The notes: generated by a model from the letters alone, not told the origin. DNA of 17,759 nt from an uncultured Oceanobacillus sp. (GCA_938004015.1 CALKWU010000115.1:1-17759); one strand, 5' to 3'. Positions 1-7,758 are shown, counted from the stretch's first letter. Numbers and translations: made by a program.

Positions 1-1562
1 AGATTCAGAAAAAAATCAGTAATGGAGACAACCCTCTATTTAATGAAAGAACGATCAAGAAAATTTATGAATTAGTTTACCAATCTGAGAAAAGACTTAA
101 CTTACAGTTTACCGATGAAACACTTTATAGTCTGACATTACGATTAATCATCATTTCAAAAAGGGTTAAGCATGGGAATTTCATTGAAATGAATCCTATT
201 GAAAGAGAAATACTAGTGGATACAACAGCATTTCAAGTCGCCAAGGATTTATGCAGACAACTTAAGGATCTTTGTCATACATCATTCAAAGCAGAAGAAC
301 AACTGTTTATTACAGTTAACCTTCTCGGTGCCAAAGTGAATTATTTAGAAGAAGAATTACAAGATCAAAATCTTGCACAACAATTGCAACAGGTTGCCGA
401 AGCGATGGTTGACAATTTTCAAAGATATGCGTGCATTTTATTTCATGATAGGGAGTCGGTTGTCAAAAATTTACTTCTTCATTTGAAACCAGCTTATTAT
501 CGAGTGAAGTATGATATTGAAGTCGACAATCGAATGGTCGAATCCATAAAGTACCAGTATGAAGAAATTTATTCATTAACGAAGAAAGCAGTCAGGCCAT
601 TCGAATTAATTTTAGGGAAAGCTGTTCCAGATAATGAAATTGCGTATATTTCAATTCATTTTGGGGGATGGTTACGTAGGGAAGGCGTCACGCCGATTTC
701 CAGAAAAAAAGCTTTGCTTGTATGTGCAAATGGAGTTGGAACGACACAAATCCTTAAGCAGCAGTTAGAAGGACTGTTTTCGAACATCGACATTGAAAAG
801 ACTGTTTCAGTTAGAGATTATGAGGAAAATGAATTTGTTGTGGACTTTGTCGTTTCCACGACACCAATAAAGAAAAAAGAACATCCGGTTTTTATAGTCA
901 GTCCGATTTTAACCGACACGGAAAAAGAAAGTTTACTTAAAGAAGTTAACTTGCTTCTTAATGATTCGAAGCAACACGAAACCTCTATTGAAGGACTGTT
1001 GGATGTCATTGAAAGGCATGCTGATATCCGGGACAGACAGAACCTTCTTCAGGATTTGAAAAAATATTTATATCGGCCAGCTACACATTTAGCTGAAGAG
1101 TATAAACCGGATTTATTGGACTTGTTAAATGAGGAAACGATCCAGGTTAAAGACCGGGTGGAACATTGGAGAGAAGCAATCACAATTGCCGCTCAACCTC
1201 TGATTTCCAAAAAAACGATAACGGAAACCTATATAAGAAAAATGATTCAAAATGTAGAAACTCATGGTCCTTACATTGTTGTTGCACCCAAAATAGCTAT
1301 ACCTCATGCAAAACCAGGAGATGGCGCATCAGATATCGGAATGAGCTTACTAAAACTAAATGAATATGTATCTTTTTCTTCCGATGCAAAACATGATGTC
1401 CATTTTGTCATCGTTCTGGCTGTGATTGATAATGAATCACATCTTAAAGCATTATCACAGCTAATTCGAGTCTTTTCAAATGAAGATCAAATCGAACAAA
1501 TGCTGAATATTGACTCATCGAAAGAACTATTTAACTGTTTGAAACAAATTCTTAAAAATTAA
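1..1562 (+). CDS. PRD/IIB/IIA-domain (MtlR-type) PTS transcriptional regulator, 5' truncated by window
   Basis: The reading frame is open from base 3, so the ATG at 189 is internal and the true start, with the DNA-binding N-terminus, lies outside the window; 519 codons are visible. Domains in order: the rest of PRD1 (to about base 350), PRD2 (about 400-690), a Gat-type IIB-like domain (about 705-960) and a fructose/mannitol-type IIA domain (about 1100-1562). PRD2 keeps both conserved histidines (480-482, 657-659). The IIB cysteine (723-725, Cys-Ala-Asn-Gly) and the IIA histidine (1305-1307, in Pro-His-Ala-Lys-Pro) are present. In PRD1 the two usual histidine positions read Arg (141-143) and Asn (318-320). 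Regulators of this family read PTS phosphorylation state and activate or antiterminate their transporter operon. PTS IIA/IIB/IIC genes start 31 bases downstream, so this is probably the local activator. Confidence 0.93.
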   Translation, partial: IQKKISNGDNPLFNERTIKKIYELVYQSEKRLNLQFTDETLYSLTLRLIIISKRVKHGNFIEMNPIEREILVDTTAFQVAKDLCRQLKDLCHTSFKAEEQLFITVNLLGAKVNYLEEELQDQNLAQQLQQVAEAMVDNFQRYACILFHDRESVVKNLLLHLKPAYYRVKYDIEVDNRMVESIKYQYEEIYSLTKKAVRPFELILGKAVPDNEIAYISIHFGGWLRREGVTPISRKKALLVCANGVGTTQILKQQLEGLFSNIDIEKTVSVRDYEENEFVVDFVVSTTPIKKKEHPVFIVSPILTDTEKESLLKEVNLLLNDSKQHETSIEGLLDVIERHADIRDRQNLLQDLKKYLYRPATHLAEEYKPDLLDLLNEETIQVKDRVEHWREAITIAAQPLISKKTITETYIRKMIQNVETHGPYIVVAPKIAIPHAKPGDGASDIGMSLLKLNEYVSFSSDAKHDVHFVIVLAVIDNESHLKALSQLIRVFSNEDQIEQMLNIDSSKELFNCLKQILKN

Positions 1563-1593
1563 GACATTCAACAAGAGAGTATGGAGGATGAGG

Positions 1594-2037
1594 ATGAAGT
1601 TTTTAGACGAATCACTAGTGGCGCTTGATGTTGATGCTAACACTCCAGAGGAAGCGATAAAAGCTGCTGGAAAGCTTCTAGTAGATGCCAACTTGGCAGA
1701 AGACAGATATGTAGAGGCGATGATCCATTCTTATCACGAAAATGGACCTTACTTCGTGTTAGCTCCGCACATAGCACTGCCACATTCCAGACCTGAAGAT
1801 GGAGTGAAGGAGGCATGTGTATCCCTTGTTCGTTTGAAGAGTGATGTGAAATTTGGTCATAAAACGAATGATCCTGTGAGACTAGTGTTTGGATTAGGCG
1901 CATCATCAAGTGATGAACACTTAATCGTTTTACAAAAGCTGATGGATTTAATTGGTAATTCTCATAATGTAGAAAAGTTGCTTCAAGTTGAGAGTTATGA
2001 AGAATTGAAAAAAATTTTTGGAGGGAAAGAGAAATGA
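1594..2037 (+). CDS. PTS sugar transporter subunit IIA (ascorbate/fructose-mannitol type)
   Basis: A 147-residue cytoplasmic IIA protein that accepts phosphate from HPr and passes it to IIB. The phosphorylatable histidine is His64 in the motif Leu-Pro-His-Ser-Arg-Pro. The length fits UlaC-like stand-alone IIA proteins. I chose the ATG at 1594 because GGAGG at 1583-1587 lies six bases upstream. The in-frame ATG at 1588 touches the Shine-Dalgarno and is too close. The gene overlaps the next one by four bases (ATGA at 2034), so IIA and IIB are translationally coupled. The IIA domain of the upstream regulator is a paralogue. The substrate is unknown; the 'ascorbate' label comes from the family of the IIC partner. 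Confidence 0.93.
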   Translation: MKFLDESLVALDVDANTPEEAIKAAGKLLVDANLAEDRYVEAMIHSYHENGPYFVLAPHIALPHSRPEDGVKEACVSLVRLKSDVKFGHKTNDPVRLVFGLGASSSDEHLIVLQKLMDLIGNSHNVEKLLQVESYEELKKIFGGKEK

Positions 2038-2306
2038 AAATATTATGTGTTTGTGGACTAGGACAAGGGACAAGCTTGATTTTGCGGATGAATGTGGAAA
2101 ATGTATTGAAGGAAATGGGGATAGAAGCCGAAGTGGAAAATACTGATGTTTCCAGTGCCTCTGCAGAACGCCCGGATTACATTATCACTAGCAATGAACT
2201 AGCACAGTCATTAGGTGATCACAGCTCGAAGATTATTATTGTGAATAACTTTTTCGATACTGATGAAATTAAAACTGCACTTGAAGAAGCGAATATCAAT
2301 CAATAA
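2034..2306 (+). CDS. PTS sugar transporter subunit IIB (lactose/ascorbate-type)
   Basis: A 90-residue IIB protein. The P-loop Cys-Gly-Leu-Gly-Gln-Gly-Thr-Ser near the N-terminus carries the phosphocysteine (Cys7), which passes phosphate from IIA to the sugar bound by IIC. Size and motif match UlaB/SgaB-like proteins. It begins inside the stop of the IIA gene (ATGA), and its Shine-Dalgarno (GGAGGGAAAG) lies within the end of the IIA coding sequence. A 46-base gap follows before the IIC gene. A stand-alone IIA, IIB and IIC arrangement is typical of the ascorbate/SgaT branch of PTS permeases. Confidence 0.93.
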   Translation: MKILCVCGLGQGTSLILRMNVENVLKEMGIEAEVENTDVSSASAERPDYIITSNELAQSLGDHSSKIIIVNNFFDTDEIKTALEEANINQ

Positions 2307-2352
2307 TCAACACACGATTTGAAGCAAGAGAATTTGAAGGAGGCATAAATAT

Positions 2353-3645
2353 ATGGAAATCATTCAATGGTTAGCGAACAACTTTTTTGGCGTTCCTGCG
2401 GTACTGCTCGGTTTTATTGTTCTGCTTGGGTTATTGCTTCAGAAGAAAAGCGCAAGCCAAGTGATCAGCGGAACTTTTAAAGCAATGATTGGCTTTTTGA
2501 TTATTAACGCCGGTTCAGGTGTGATTACTGGAGCACTGGGTGTATTTGAACCGATGTGGAGTGAAGTTTTTGGAATTGAAGGTGCCGAATTTGGTTCCTT
2601 TATGGGACAAGAGGCTTTTATAACGAAGTACGGGTCGGCAGTAACTCTAGCAATGTTTCTCGGTTTTATCATTAACGTGTTGTTGGCTCGATTCACTCGT
2701 TTTAAGTATATCTATTTGACTGGCCATATGATGTTCTGGACTACATTGATTTTTGCAGGAATCATCATCGATAAAACGACAAATGTCTCTTTCCCTGTGC
2801 TGGTATTATTCTTATCTGTATTTATGGGGATTTATTGGACATTTCAGCCAGCGATTGTTCAGCCATTCATGCGTAAAGTAATGGGAAATGACAATATTGC
2901 ATTAGGTCATACGTCTGCATTTGCTGCATTGCTTGCTTCTTTATTTGGTAAGTGGTTTGGGAACAAAGAAAATGACTCTGAAAAAATCAAGTTGCCAAAA
3001 GGACTAGAATTCCTAAGGGATTCCAATGTAATTACAGCATTGACGATGTCCATTTTATTCGTTATTGGTGCAGTCGTTTTAATAGCGAAAGATACTCCAG
3101 GATCAGCAGAGTTGATTGCGCAAGCCGGTGATCAAAGTTTCATTATGTATGCGATCATTCAATCGTTTACATTTGCTGCCGGTATTGCTGTCGTCTTGTT
3201 TGGGGTGAAAATGTTTATTGGTGAAATCGTACCTGCATTCAATGGAATTGCTACAAAACTTGTTCCTGGTGCAAAACCTGCTCTTGATGCTCCAGTTGTA
3301 TTCCCGGCTGCTCCAAATGCGGTAATCCTAGGTTTTCTCGGCGCTTTTGTCGGCGCTATCCTTTGGTTAGTCATCCTTGGTCAGACGGTCGGGTATGTAT
3401 TTGTACCAACAATGATCGTCTTGTTCTTCCATGGTGCTACTGCTGGGGTGTTTGGTAACGCTACCGGTGGTGTACGAGGAGCTTTAATGGGTGGGTTTTT
3501 GACGGCTACAATAGTGGCTTGGGGTCAATTCATCATGGTTAAAATGATGGTTTCTTCCACTATTCCTGATACAGCTATGTGGGCGGCGGATACAGATATG
3601 TTCATCTTAGGTCCACTTATTCGATTGATCGCATCATTCTTTTAA
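2353..3645 (+). CDS. PTS transporter subunit IIC, UlaA/SgaT family
   Basis: A 430-residue integral membrane protein with about ten hydrophobic segments, the sugar-translocating subunit of the PTS. The N-terminal region, the conserved glycine-rich part (about residues 50-60, Asn-Ala-Gly-Ser-Gly-Val) and the Pro-rich later loop (about 310-325) resemble UlaA/SgaT ascorbate permeases, though it is somewhat shorter than E. coli UlaA (about 465). The Shine-Dalgarno GAAGGAGG ends nine bases before the ATG. With IIA and IIB it forms one transport unit that imports and phosphorylates a sugar or sugar acid. The adjoining enzymes do not match the ascorbate pathway, so the substrate is probably something else. 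An inverted repeat 20 bases after the stop may end or attenuate the transcript. Confidence 0.93.
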   Translation: MEIIQWLANNFFGVPAVLLGFIVLLGLLLQKKSASQVISGTFKAMIGFLIINAGSGVITGALGVFEPMWSEVFGIEGAEFGSFMGQEAFITKYGSAVTLAMFLGFIINVLLARFTRFKYIYLTGHMMFWTTLIFAGIIIDKTTNVSFPVLVLFLSVFMGIYWTFQPAIVQPFMRKVMGNDNIALGHTSAFAALLASLFGKWFGNKENDSEKIKLPKGLEFLRDSNVITALTMSILFVIGAVVLIAKDTPGSAELIAQAGDQSFIMYAIIQSFTFAAGIAVVLFGVKMFIGEIVPAFNGIATKLVPGAKPALDAPVVFPAAPNAVILGFLGAFVGAILWLVILGQTVGYVFVPTMIVLFFHGATAGVFGNATGGVRGALMGGFLTATIVAWGQFIMVKMMVSSTIPDTAMWAADTDMFILGPLIRLIASFF

Positions 3646-3664
3646 TTAAATATAATTTCATATT

Positions 3665-3739
3665 AGAGGTTGGGATATTGCGAATTTTGTTAAACAAATT
3701 GATTTTCACTTTAATGAAGGTCATTCAGTCCCAACCTCT
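3665..3739 (+). repeat. Long-range inverted repeat between IIC gene and hydrolase gene
   Basis: AGAGGTTGGGA at 3665-3675 is the exact reverse complement of TCCCAACCTCT at 3729-3739, with 53 bases between the arms. The spacer holds a smaller 13-base hairpin (TTTGTT, A, AACAAA). No T-run follows, so this is not a canonical intrinsic terminator. It could be a dispersed repeat unit, an RNA-processing or attenuation stem between transporter and enzyme genes, or a protein-binding site. It occurs once in this window. Confidence 0.6.
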
Positions 3740-3774
3740 TGCCATTCATTTCATATCATTTAGGAGGCCTGAAG

Positions 3775-4767
3775 GTGAGTTTTATACGTACATTAAAAGG
3801 AGATATTAACCCGGAAGAATTAGGTTTTACTTATTCTCATGAACATATCGTTTGCCGTCCGGATTATTGGCTGCAAAAAGGCGAAAGTGATCTCTTATTA
3901 GATGATAAGGAAAAGTCAAAAAAAGATGTGGAAGATTTCAAACGTCATGGTGGAAATGCGATTGTCGATGCAACTGCGATTGATTATGGTAGAGATGTGC
4001 AAGCAGTGAAGGAAATCTCTGATGAAGTAGATATTCATATTGTTGGAACTGCCGGGTTCAACAAAAGTTTTTTATGGAATGCAAAAGTGAAAGAAGAATT
4101 AAAACCGATTATTGGTGACTACGATACGTATTATCAGTGGATTGAAAACACGAGCATTAATGAGTTGGCAGAATTTGTTGTCAGAGAAGTTGAAGAGGGA
4201 CTTGAAGGTACACCGTTTAAAGCTGGTCAGGTTAAGTTTGGTACTGGCTACAATCGCATTTCACCGTTGGAAGAAAAAACGTTACGTGCAGTTGCCCGCG
4301 CTCATCATGAAACAAAAGCACCTCTTCACTCTCATACCGAAGCAGGAACAATGGCTCTTGAACAAATAGAATTGTTAAAATCTGAAAATGTCAATTTGGA
4401 ATTTTTAAGCATTGGCCACATGGATCGGAATCCTGATCCTTATTATCATGAACAAATTGCAAAAACTGGAGCATATTTAAGTTTTGATGGAATCGCAAAA
4501 ATTAAATATGCACCTGAATCTACAAGAATTAATTGTATATTAAACCTTGTTGAAAAAGGGTATGAAGATCAAATCTTAGTGTCTGGCGATACAGCGCGAA
4601 AATCTTATTACAAACATTATGACTATGGGATCGGGCTCGAATACATCATTGCAAAATGGGTGCCTCGTTTCATCGATGAGGCAAATCAGAGAGGTTTCGA
4701 CGGAGAAAAATTGATTCAAAAATTTTTTGTGGAAAATCCTGCTCGTTGTTTCACGTTTAAAAAATAG
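3775..4767 (+). CDS. Phosphotriesterase-family (COG1735-like) metal-dependent hydrolase
   Basis: A 330-residue cytoplasmic TIM-barrel hydrolase with a binuclear metal site. Visible ligands: His22-x-His24 on the first strand, Lys154 (the likely carbamylated bridging lysine), His185/His187, His215 in Gly-His-Met-Asp, and Asp272 in Ser-Gly-Asp-Thr-Ala-Arg. This is the full ligand set of the family. I chose GTG 3775 because AGGAGG at 3762-3767 sits seven bases upstream and the family begins close to this point; the in-frame ATG at 3739 lies in the inverted repeat and has no Shine-Dalgarno. Several COG1735 members hydrolyse phosphorylated sugar lactones, which would suit a PTS-linked cluster, but lactone, ester and amide hydrolysis are all possible. 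A creatininase-family gene starts 17 bases downstream. Confidence 0.93.
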   Translation: MSFIRTLKGDINPEELGFTYSHEHIVCRPDYWLQKGESDLLLDDKEKSKKDVEDFKRHGGNAIVDATAIDYGRDVQAVKEISDEVDIHIVGTAGFNKSFLWNAKVKEELKPIIGDYDTYYQWIENTSINELAEFVVREVEEGLEGTPFKAGQVKFGTGYNRISPLEEKTLRAVARAHHETKAPLHSHTEAGTMALEQIELLKSENVNLEFLSIGHMDRNPDPYYHEQIAKTGAYLSFDGIAKIKYAPESTRINCILNLVEKGYEDQILVSGDTARKSYYKHYDYGIGLEYIIAKWVPRFIDEANQRGFDGEKLIQKFFVENPARCFTFKK

Positions 4768-4784
4768 TCATCTGAGGTGTGAAA

Positions 4785-5513
4785 ATGGAATTTCAATATG
4801 AAAACTCCTATGAAGTAAAGAAAAAAATTGAAGAGAAGAAAGTTGCCATCCTCCCTATTGGAGCAGTGGAAGCACATGGCCCTCATCTGCCACTCGGTAC
4901 GGATAACATATTAGCAGAACGATTAAGTGCAAAACTTGCTGAAAAAGTCAATGCCTTTATTTTGCCAACCTTATCTTATGGTCAGGTATGGAGTCTAAAA
5001 AACTTTCCGGGAAGCATTAATATTTCTAATGAGTCAATGACTAATTTATTGTATGACATTGGAGAAAGTTTACATCGACAAGGTTTCCGGATATTTGCGA
5101 TGGTTAACGCTCATCTAGGTAATGCAGTGGCGATGAAGGAAGCAGCACGAAAATTATATGAAGAAATTCCAGAACTGAAGGTTATGTATCTTTTTTATCC
5201 AGGTACTAGTCAAGTTGTAAAAGAAATACGGGAATCTCCTTCAAGTCATAGCACTTATTTTCATGCCTGTGAGATTGAAACCTCATATATGCTTTATCTA
5301 GCACCAGAGTTTGTCGATATGGAAAAAGCAATCGACGGGAAGCCGAATATTCCCATGAGCGCAGATGTAACTCCGACTCCTTGGGAAGAATTCACAGATT
5401 CTGCGGTATTGGGGGATGCCACATTAGCTACGCGAGAAAAAGGAGAAAAAGTATTAGAAATAGCTTTAGACAATATGGCAACCCTTATTGAAGAAATGAA
5501 AGAAGGGCTGTAA
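4785..5513 (+). CDS. Creatininase-family metal-dependent amidohydrolase
   Basis: A 242-residue member of the creatininase/formamidase superfamily, which hydrolyses cyclic or linear C-N bonds using two metals. Visible signature: Pro-Ile-Gly-Ala-Val-Glu29-Ala-His31-Gly-Pro-His, Asp40, Phe-Pro-Gly-Ser near residue 75, His110 in Asn-Ala-His-Leu-Gly-Asn, and Glu163 in His-Ala-Cys-Glu-x-Glu-Thr-Ser. The usual Asn-Gly-His-Gly-Gly-Asn and His-Ala-Gly-Glu motifs are altered at non-ligand positions, while the metal ligands appear intact. I chose ATG 4785 because GAGG at 4774-4777 lies seven bases upstream; GTG 4779 is too close to it. It lies 17 bases after the hydrolase gene and one base before the aldolase gene. 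Creatinine itself is an unlikely substrate in this sugar cluster; an amide or lactam of a sugar derivative fits better. Confidence 0.92.
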   Translation: MEFQYENSYEVKKKIEEKKVAILPIGAVEAHGPHLPLGTDNILAERLSAKLAEKVNAFILPTLSYGQVWSLKNFPGSINISNESMTNLLYDIGESLHRQGFRIFAMVNAHLGNAVAMKEAARKLYEEIPELKVMYLFYPGTSQVVKEIRESPSSHSTYFHACEIETSYMLYLAPEFVDMEKAIDGKPNIPMSADVTPTPWEEFTDSAVLGDATLATREKGEKVLEIALDNMATLIEEMKEGL

Positions 5514-5514
5514 C

Positions 5515-6228
5515 ATGCAAAAACATAAACTGCATGATTTTGTTTTGTTTAACTTTTTAGCGAAAGATAAAGAGAATGCGATAGAAATCCTTGATGCAGG
5601 AAATGGTTATGTGGTTCCTGGAATTGTAGCATCAGATTATGAAGACATTGACAAAGGCGTACAAAAGGTGCAAGAATTAAAAGAAGTTGCAGATGTTATT
5701 TCGATTGGATTAGGCGGTGGAGGAGATCCGGATCAAGCCGAAAAGGTGGTTGAAATTGCTTCTTTATCTAATCCCGGACATATTAATCAGCCTTTTGAAA
5801 GTGCAGCCCATGCCAAAGGCTTTTTAGAAGGAAAAGGTGTTGGCCAACTAGTCAATGCATTAGTTAAACCGAGCGGCGATCCGAAAAAAGTACAACTCGT
5901 TTCCGGTGTTGAAATACATACGGAAATTTTTCTCGATATAGCCAAAGAACTAGGGATTGAATCGATAAAGTTTATGCCATTGAATGGGGAAACGCATTTA
6001 AAGGAACTTGTTTATTTGACAAAGATTGCAGCACAAAAGGGCATTCGAGGAGTCGAACCGGCAGGAGGTATTCATTCCGGAAATATTAAAAAAATCATCG
6101 AGTCCGTTCAGAATATTGATATCGAGTTTTTTATGCCTCACATATTTGGTTCAACTATAGATAATGAAACTGGAAGAACAATTCCCGAAGAGGTAAATAA
6201 AATCATAAAAACAGTGGAGGGGTTATAA
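5515..6228 (+). CDS. DgaF-like 2-dehydro-3-deoxy-6-phosphogluconate (KDGP) aldolase
   Basis: A 237-residue class I aldolase of the KDGP_aldolase/DgaF family. In the D-glucosaminate pathway DgaF splits 2-keto-3-deoxy-6-phosphogluconate into pyruvate and glyceraldehyde 3-phosphate. Family landmarks: Asn-Phe-Leu-Ala-Lys near the N-terminus, Asn-Pro-Gly-His-Ile-Asn-Gln-Pro-Phe-Glu, Lys152 in Ile-Lys-Phe-Met-Pro (equivalent by motif to the Schiff-base lysine of KDPG aldolase), Gly-Val-Glu-Pro-Ala-Gly-Gly-Ile around residue 180, and Phe-Met-Pro-His-Ile-Phe-Gly-Ser near the C-terminus. It starts one base after the creatininase stop and overlaps the SIS gene by one base, so it is part of a tight operon. 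The usual partner DgaE dehydratase is absent from the window. This enzyme implies that the pathway ends in a 6-phosphorylated 2-keto-3-deoxy acid. Confidence 0.92.
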   Translation: MQKHKLHDFVLFNFLAKDKENAIEILDAGNGYVVPGIVASDYEDIDKGVQKVQELKEVADVISIGLGGGGDPDQAEKVVEIASLSNPGHINQPFESAAHAKGFLEGKGVGQLVNALVKPSGDPKKVQLVSGVEIHTEIFLDIAKELGIESIKFMPLNGETHLKELVYLTKIAAQKGIRGVEPAGGIHSGNIKKIIESVQNIDIEFFMPHIFGSTIDNETGRTIPEEVNKIIKTVEGL

Positions 6229-6974
6229 TGCTTGCTACTTATTTTAGAAAAATAGAAGAACGATTGCAGAAAGTATTGGAAAGTGAAAAGGAAAATTTAA
6301 ACAAAGCCGCAGAAAAAGTCTCAGAAGCAATTCAAAAAGGTGGAATTATTCAATTGTTCGGCTGTGGACACTCTCACATTCTAACAGAAGAAGTGTTTTA
6401 CCGGGCAGGTGGATTAGTGCCAATCAAACCGATTTTAATCGAACCGCTGATGTTACATGAAGGTGCGATGCGTTCCTCCCAATTAGAAAGAAAAAATGAT
6501 TATGTGGAACCATTCATAACTAATGAAGATATTCAACCGGATGATGTTGTATTCGTCATATCCACATCTGGAAGAAATCCTGTGCCAGTGGATGTCGCAC
6601 AATATGCAAAAGAAAAAGGTGCATACGTTATCGGAATTACTTCGATTGAATACTCAAAAAGTCAGCCCTCAAGACACAAGGCAGGAAAATATTTATTTGA
6701 TTCTGTTGATCTTGTCATCGACAATCATTCAGTAGCAGGAGATGCTATTCTAACGCATGAAAAAGTGAAGGTTCCATTTGGACCGACTTCTACCGTGGTA
6801 GGAGCTGCCATTTTAAATAGTATTTTCGCTGAAGCGATAGCTAAAATGGCGGAAGTTGGCTTCGAACCACCAATTTTCTTAAGTGGTAATTTGGAGGGCT
6901 CTGACAAACACAATGAAACAATAGTAGAAAAATATGAAAAACGAATACCGTTATTGACCATGAATCTTGAATAA
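6228..6974 (+). CDS. SIS-domain phosphosugar-binding protein (UPF0309-like)
   Basis: A 248-residue SIS protein. The first phosphosugar-binding loop is Phe-Gly-Cys-Gly-His-Ser-His at residues 44-50, and the second is Ser112-Thr-Ser-Gly-Arg-Asn. Ser-Thr-Ser-Gly motifs bind sugar phosphates in aldose-ketose isomerases and amino-sugar etherases. The length and the Gly-His-Ser-His variant point to the uncharacterised UPF0309 group. Its ATG overlaps the aldolase stop (TAATG), with GTGGAGGGG upstream as Shine-Dalgarno. In context it probably isomerises the phosphorylated substrate before it reaches the aldolase, or removes a substituent, but the reaction is not known. Confidence 0.92.
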   Translation: MLATYFRKIEERLQKVLESEKENLNKAAEKVSEAIQKGGIIQLFGCGHSHILTEEVFYRAGGLVPIKPILIEPLMLHEGAMRSSQLERKNDYVEPFITNEDIQPDDVVFVISTSGRNPVPVDVAQYAKEKGAYVIGITSIEYSKSQPSRHKAGKYLFDSVDLVIDNHSVAGDAILTHEKVKVPFGPTSTVVGAAILNSIFAEAIAKMAEVGFEPPIFLSGNLEGSDKHNETIVEKYEKRIPLLTMNLE

Positions 6975-6999
6975 CATTCAACATCAGGTGAATGGAGAG

Positions 7000-7758
7000 A
7001 TGGTACCAGTGAATACTATTGCTGAGATATGCTGCGGTAGTTTTGAGGATGCATTGGCGGCGCAAAAAGCAGGGGCAGACAGAATCGAGTTGAATAACGC
7101 GATGTTTTTATCCGGTCTGACCCCTTCCTTAGGGACATTGGAATTGGTTGTCAAAAATTGTGATGTGCCAATTGTTGTTATGGCGAGACCGAGGCCTGGA
7201 GGATTTCATTATAATGATTATGAATTCGAAACAATGCTTGCCGATATAGAAGTGATGGTGACTTATGATATTGAAGGTGTAGCTTTTGGCTGTTTAGATG
7301 AAAGTGGTAATGTAGATATTAAAAAAAATGAAAAGATAATAAACTTGCTTCACCAATATGATAAAGATGCAATTTTTCATCGAGCATTTGATTCGGTTCA
7401 TAATCCATTTACTGCGATAGAAACATTGATAGATCTTGGAGTGAAACGAGTGTTGACTGGCGGGTTAAAACCAAAGGCTATTGACGGTTTGGAAATGCTA
7501 GCAGACTTACAACAAAAATACGGGGACAAAATTGAAATATTGGCCGGTGGCGGTGTCAATTCCACTAATGTTTCTCAACTGATGGATAAGACTGGCATCA
7601 ATCAATACCATAGTTCCTGTACAGGTTGGAGACACGATCCTACAACAGTTACGGATCACATGTCATTTGCATTTGCCAACCCTCCGCATGAAAAAGATCA
7701 TAATGTTGTTGATGAAAAGATTGCAGCTGAATTTGTACAAAGTGTGAAAAAACTATAA
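7000..7758 (+). CDS. cutC: CutC-family TIM-barrel protein
   Basis: A protein of about 252 residues of the CutC family, named for copper homeostasis in E. coli, although the biochemical role is unsettled. Landmarks: Glu-Ile-Cys-Cys-Gly-Ser near the N-terminus, Ala-Asp-Arg-Ile-Glu-Leu, Gly-Leu-Thr-Pro-Ser, Met-Ala-Arg-Pro-Arg-Pro-Gly-Gly-Phe, Phe-His-Arg-Ala-Phe-Asp, Leu-Thr-Gly-Gly and Ala-Gly-Gly-Gly-Val-Asn. The start is uncertain. ATG 7000 follows AGGTGA (6986-6991) by eight bases; GTG 7009 follows GGAGAG by nine and gives a start closer to most family members; TTG 6967 lacks a Shine-Dalgarno. It lies 25 bases after the SIS gene at the end of the operon. The neighbours suggest an enzymatic role on sugar phosphates rather than copper handling. 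Confidence 0.92.
   Translation: MVPVNTIAEICCGSFEDALAAQKAGADRIELNNAMFLSGLTPSLGTLELVVKNCDVPIVVMARPRPGGFHYNDYEFETMLADIEVMVTYDIEGVAFGCLDESGNVDIKKNEKIINLLHQYDKDAIFHRAFDSVHNPFTAIETLIDLGVKRVLTGGLKPKAIDGLEMLADLQQKYGDKIEILAGGGVNSTNVSQLMDKTGINQYHSSCTGWRHDPTTVTDHMSFAFANPPHEKDHNVVDEKIAAEFVQSVKKL

Noticed and set aside
189..191. ATG at 189 as the start of the PTS regulator
   Set aside because: The same frame is open upstream to base 3 and encodes PRD sequence, so the ATG is internal.
3739..3774. ATG 3739 as start of the phosphotriesterase-family gene
   Set aside because: It lies at the edge of the inverted repeat with no Shine-Dalgarno; GTG 3775 has AGGAGG at ideal spacing and the family-typical N-terminus.
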